This document shows, piece after piece, positions 62,995 through 64,000 of a stretch of 64,000 bases of DNA (its first letter is position 1; every line of letters begins with the position of its first letter). The notes below the pieces were generated by a model that saw only the letters and a program-made list of their open reading frames with translations, had not been told where the DNA came from and ran no database searches. A program made the position numbers and the translations under genes. Source of the DNA: Prevotella intermedia ATCC 25611 = DSM 20706 (GTDB lineage Bacteria; Bacteroidota; Bacteroidia; Bacteroidales; Bacteroidaceae). The stretch is from contig NZ_CP019300.1 of the NCBI RefSeq assembly GCF_001953955.1, forward strand, positions 558,001 through 622,000. The letters are read 5' to 3'.

Positions 62995-63780
62995 GTGAAA
63001 CAAGCACAACGAATAAGCAAAGCTACGAAGGAGAAACTCGTAGCTTTTGCTGCTTTATACGAGAACGAGAACTTTCTTGACGGCGACCCATCGTGGTTTA
63101 TGCACCAAGTAGATGGCAGGCAAAACAAGGAAGTTATGGCTTTCACGGCAGCGTGTTTAAGCTACGGTTCGCGCAAGGTGTTTATGCCGCGTATTCAGTT
63201 CCTGCTCGATTGTGCAAAAGGAAATCCCTACGAGTGGATTGTCAAAGAAGGTTTTCGGCGAGATATTCCCGACAATTCCGCTTGCTTTTATCGCCTTTAT
63301 ACCAACCATACCATGCACTCGTTTTTCTCTGTACTTGCCGAAATGCTGAACCACTATGGCAGCATTGCCGACTATATAAAACATTTTGCAAGCGAGAAAA
63401 ACGGCATAACAACCGATAAAATAGAAGCCATTGTTGCCATAGAAGCACTGTGTGCATTCTTTGCCGAACGGCAGGTAGTGGGCATTGTGCCTAAAAACAC
63501 TTCGTCGTCGTGCAAGCGTATCTGTATGTTTCTGCGTTGGTTGGTGCGCAACGACTCCCCCGTCGATTTGGGAATCTGGCACGATTTCATCGACAAACGG
63601 TCGCTTGTAATTCCATTAGACACACACGTATTGCAGCAAGCAACCCACTTGAAGTTGCTGAACACCTCGTCGGCAACAATGTCGGTAGCACGCCGACTGA
63701 CCGATGCTTTGCTGAAAGTTTTTCCCGACGACCCACTGAAAGGCGATTTTGCACTGTTTGGTTACGGCATAAATTCGTAG
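62995..63780 (+). CDS. TIGR02757/DUF2400 family protein
   Basis: The 261-aa protein begins with GTG at 62995. It matches the TIGR02757 family: L-D-G-D-P-S-W-F-M near residues 28-36, F-T-A-A-C-L-S-Y-G-S-R near 50-60, R-I-C-M-F-L-R-W-L-V-R near 173-183 and P-L-D-T-H-V-L-Q-Q-A near 207-216. The last blocks recall helix-hairpin-helix DNA glycosylase folds, but no function is established. It follows bcp by 10 nt. It ends about 170 nt before a promoter for a gene outside the window. Confidence 0.85.
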   Translation: MKQAQRISKATKEKLVAFAALYENENFLDGDPSWFMHQVDGRQNKEVMAFTAACLSYGSRKVFMPRIQFLLDCAKGNPYEWIVKEGFRRDIPDNSACFYRLYTNHTMHSFFSVLAEMLNHYGSIADYIKHFASEKNGITTDKIEAIVAIEALCAFFAERQVVGIVPKNTSSSCKRICMFLRWLVRNDSPVDLGIWHDFIDKRSLVIPLDTHVLQQATHLKLLNTSSATMSVARRLTDALLKVFPDDPLKGDFALFGYGINS

Positions 63781-63949
63781 TTGCAGGGTGCAATGCTACT
63801 CCAGCAGCGTGCAATCATACTCCGGTTTAGGTAAAAAGTAGAAAAGAAAGTTGTTCATCGTACATTTTCTTATAGCATTACCTGCGCAAGTAAGCAGAAA
63901 GACAATAAAATTGAAAAAAGGCAAATTCTGTGAAAAAGATGCAGACAAT

Positions 63950-63981
63950 TTTGGAATAGTAGTGGTTTTTCCCTATATTTG
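63950..63981 (+). promoter_or_regulatory. Promoter for a gene beyond the window
   Basis: TTTG at 63950-63953, a 20-nt gap and TATATTTG at 63974-63981. The region 63781-63949 shows no gene. Confidence 0.65.
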
Positions 63982-64000
63982 TCTACAGATATACAAAAAA

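Noticed and set aside
1..64000. tRNA, rRNA, integrated prophage or conjugative element genes
   Set aside because: I saw no cloverleaf with a CCA end, no rRNA blocks, and no phage structural, integrase or Tra genes; only two IS-type elements are present.

Overview
The window looks like a chromosomal segment of an oral-type Prevotella (Bacteroidota), AT-rich and anaerobic in character. The evidence is the recurrent Bacteroidota promoter pattern (TTG or TTTG, a 19-20 nt gap, then TAnnTTTG), type III glutamine synthetase, OlsB/OlsA-like glycine-lipid acyltransferases, a type II-C CRISPR-Cas locus with 47-nt repeats, and a fermentative asparagine-to-fumarate gene set. I saw no rRNA or tRNA gene. 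Species cannot be fixed from sequence reading alone.

Layout. 1-5.3 kb: the start of the division/cell-wall cluster (rsmH fragment, mraZ), a glycine-lipid acyltransferase pair and glnN. 5.8-16.8 kb: an M16 protease, pckA, upp, an OmpA-like lipoprotein with a small downstream membrane peptide, two envelope proteins of unknown role and two glycosyltransferases. 16.8-21 kb: a sparse region with two promoter-plus-terminator units that look like small RNAs, a 27-codon gene and a Pif1-like helicase. 21-30.9 kb: purL with two half-size chromate transporters, then yicC-gmk-nadD and a flippase. 30.9-40.7 kb: envelope polysaccharide/lipid genes on the minus strand (phosphoethanolamine transferase, two acyltransferases, a DPPR-synthase-like UbiA enzyme, a HAD-GtrA fusion, two paralogous polytopic proteins, a glycosyltransferase). 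40.7-44.4 kb: an accessory patch of small ORFs, a frameshifted gene, an IS1595-type transposase killed by one stop codon, and palindromic elements. 44.4-54.3 kb: the CRISPR array, an IS982-family insertion inside one repeat, cas2, cas1, cas9 and a divergent tracrRNA. 54.4-56.5 kb: repeats, an orphan degenerate CRISPR repeat and an AAA/DUF4143 ATPase with phased direct repeats in its promoter. 56.6-62.2 kb: aspA, a porin, asparaginase and a C4-dicarboxylate transporter. 62.5-64 kb: bcp and a TIGR02757-family gene.

How the genes work together. The asparaginase, dicarboxylate exchanger and aspartase form a coherent route from asparagine to fumarate for anaerobic respiration; the porin may admit substrate. 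The CRISPR locus reads as complete: an anti-repeat RNA with its own promoter and terminator, 41 repeats each carrying a promoter-like sequence in the crRNA direction, and an intact cas9-cas1-cas2 operon. The UbiA/HAD-GtrA pair could make and flip a polyprenyl-phosphate pentose donor for surface glycans.

The most unusual feature is a dispersed intergenic element present seven times. Its core is four tandem 22-bp units of the form AAAA-N7-TTTT-N7. The N7 words come from a small set, are largely reverse complements of one another, and are reordered or inverted in some copies. The same core sits in two different flanking carriers.
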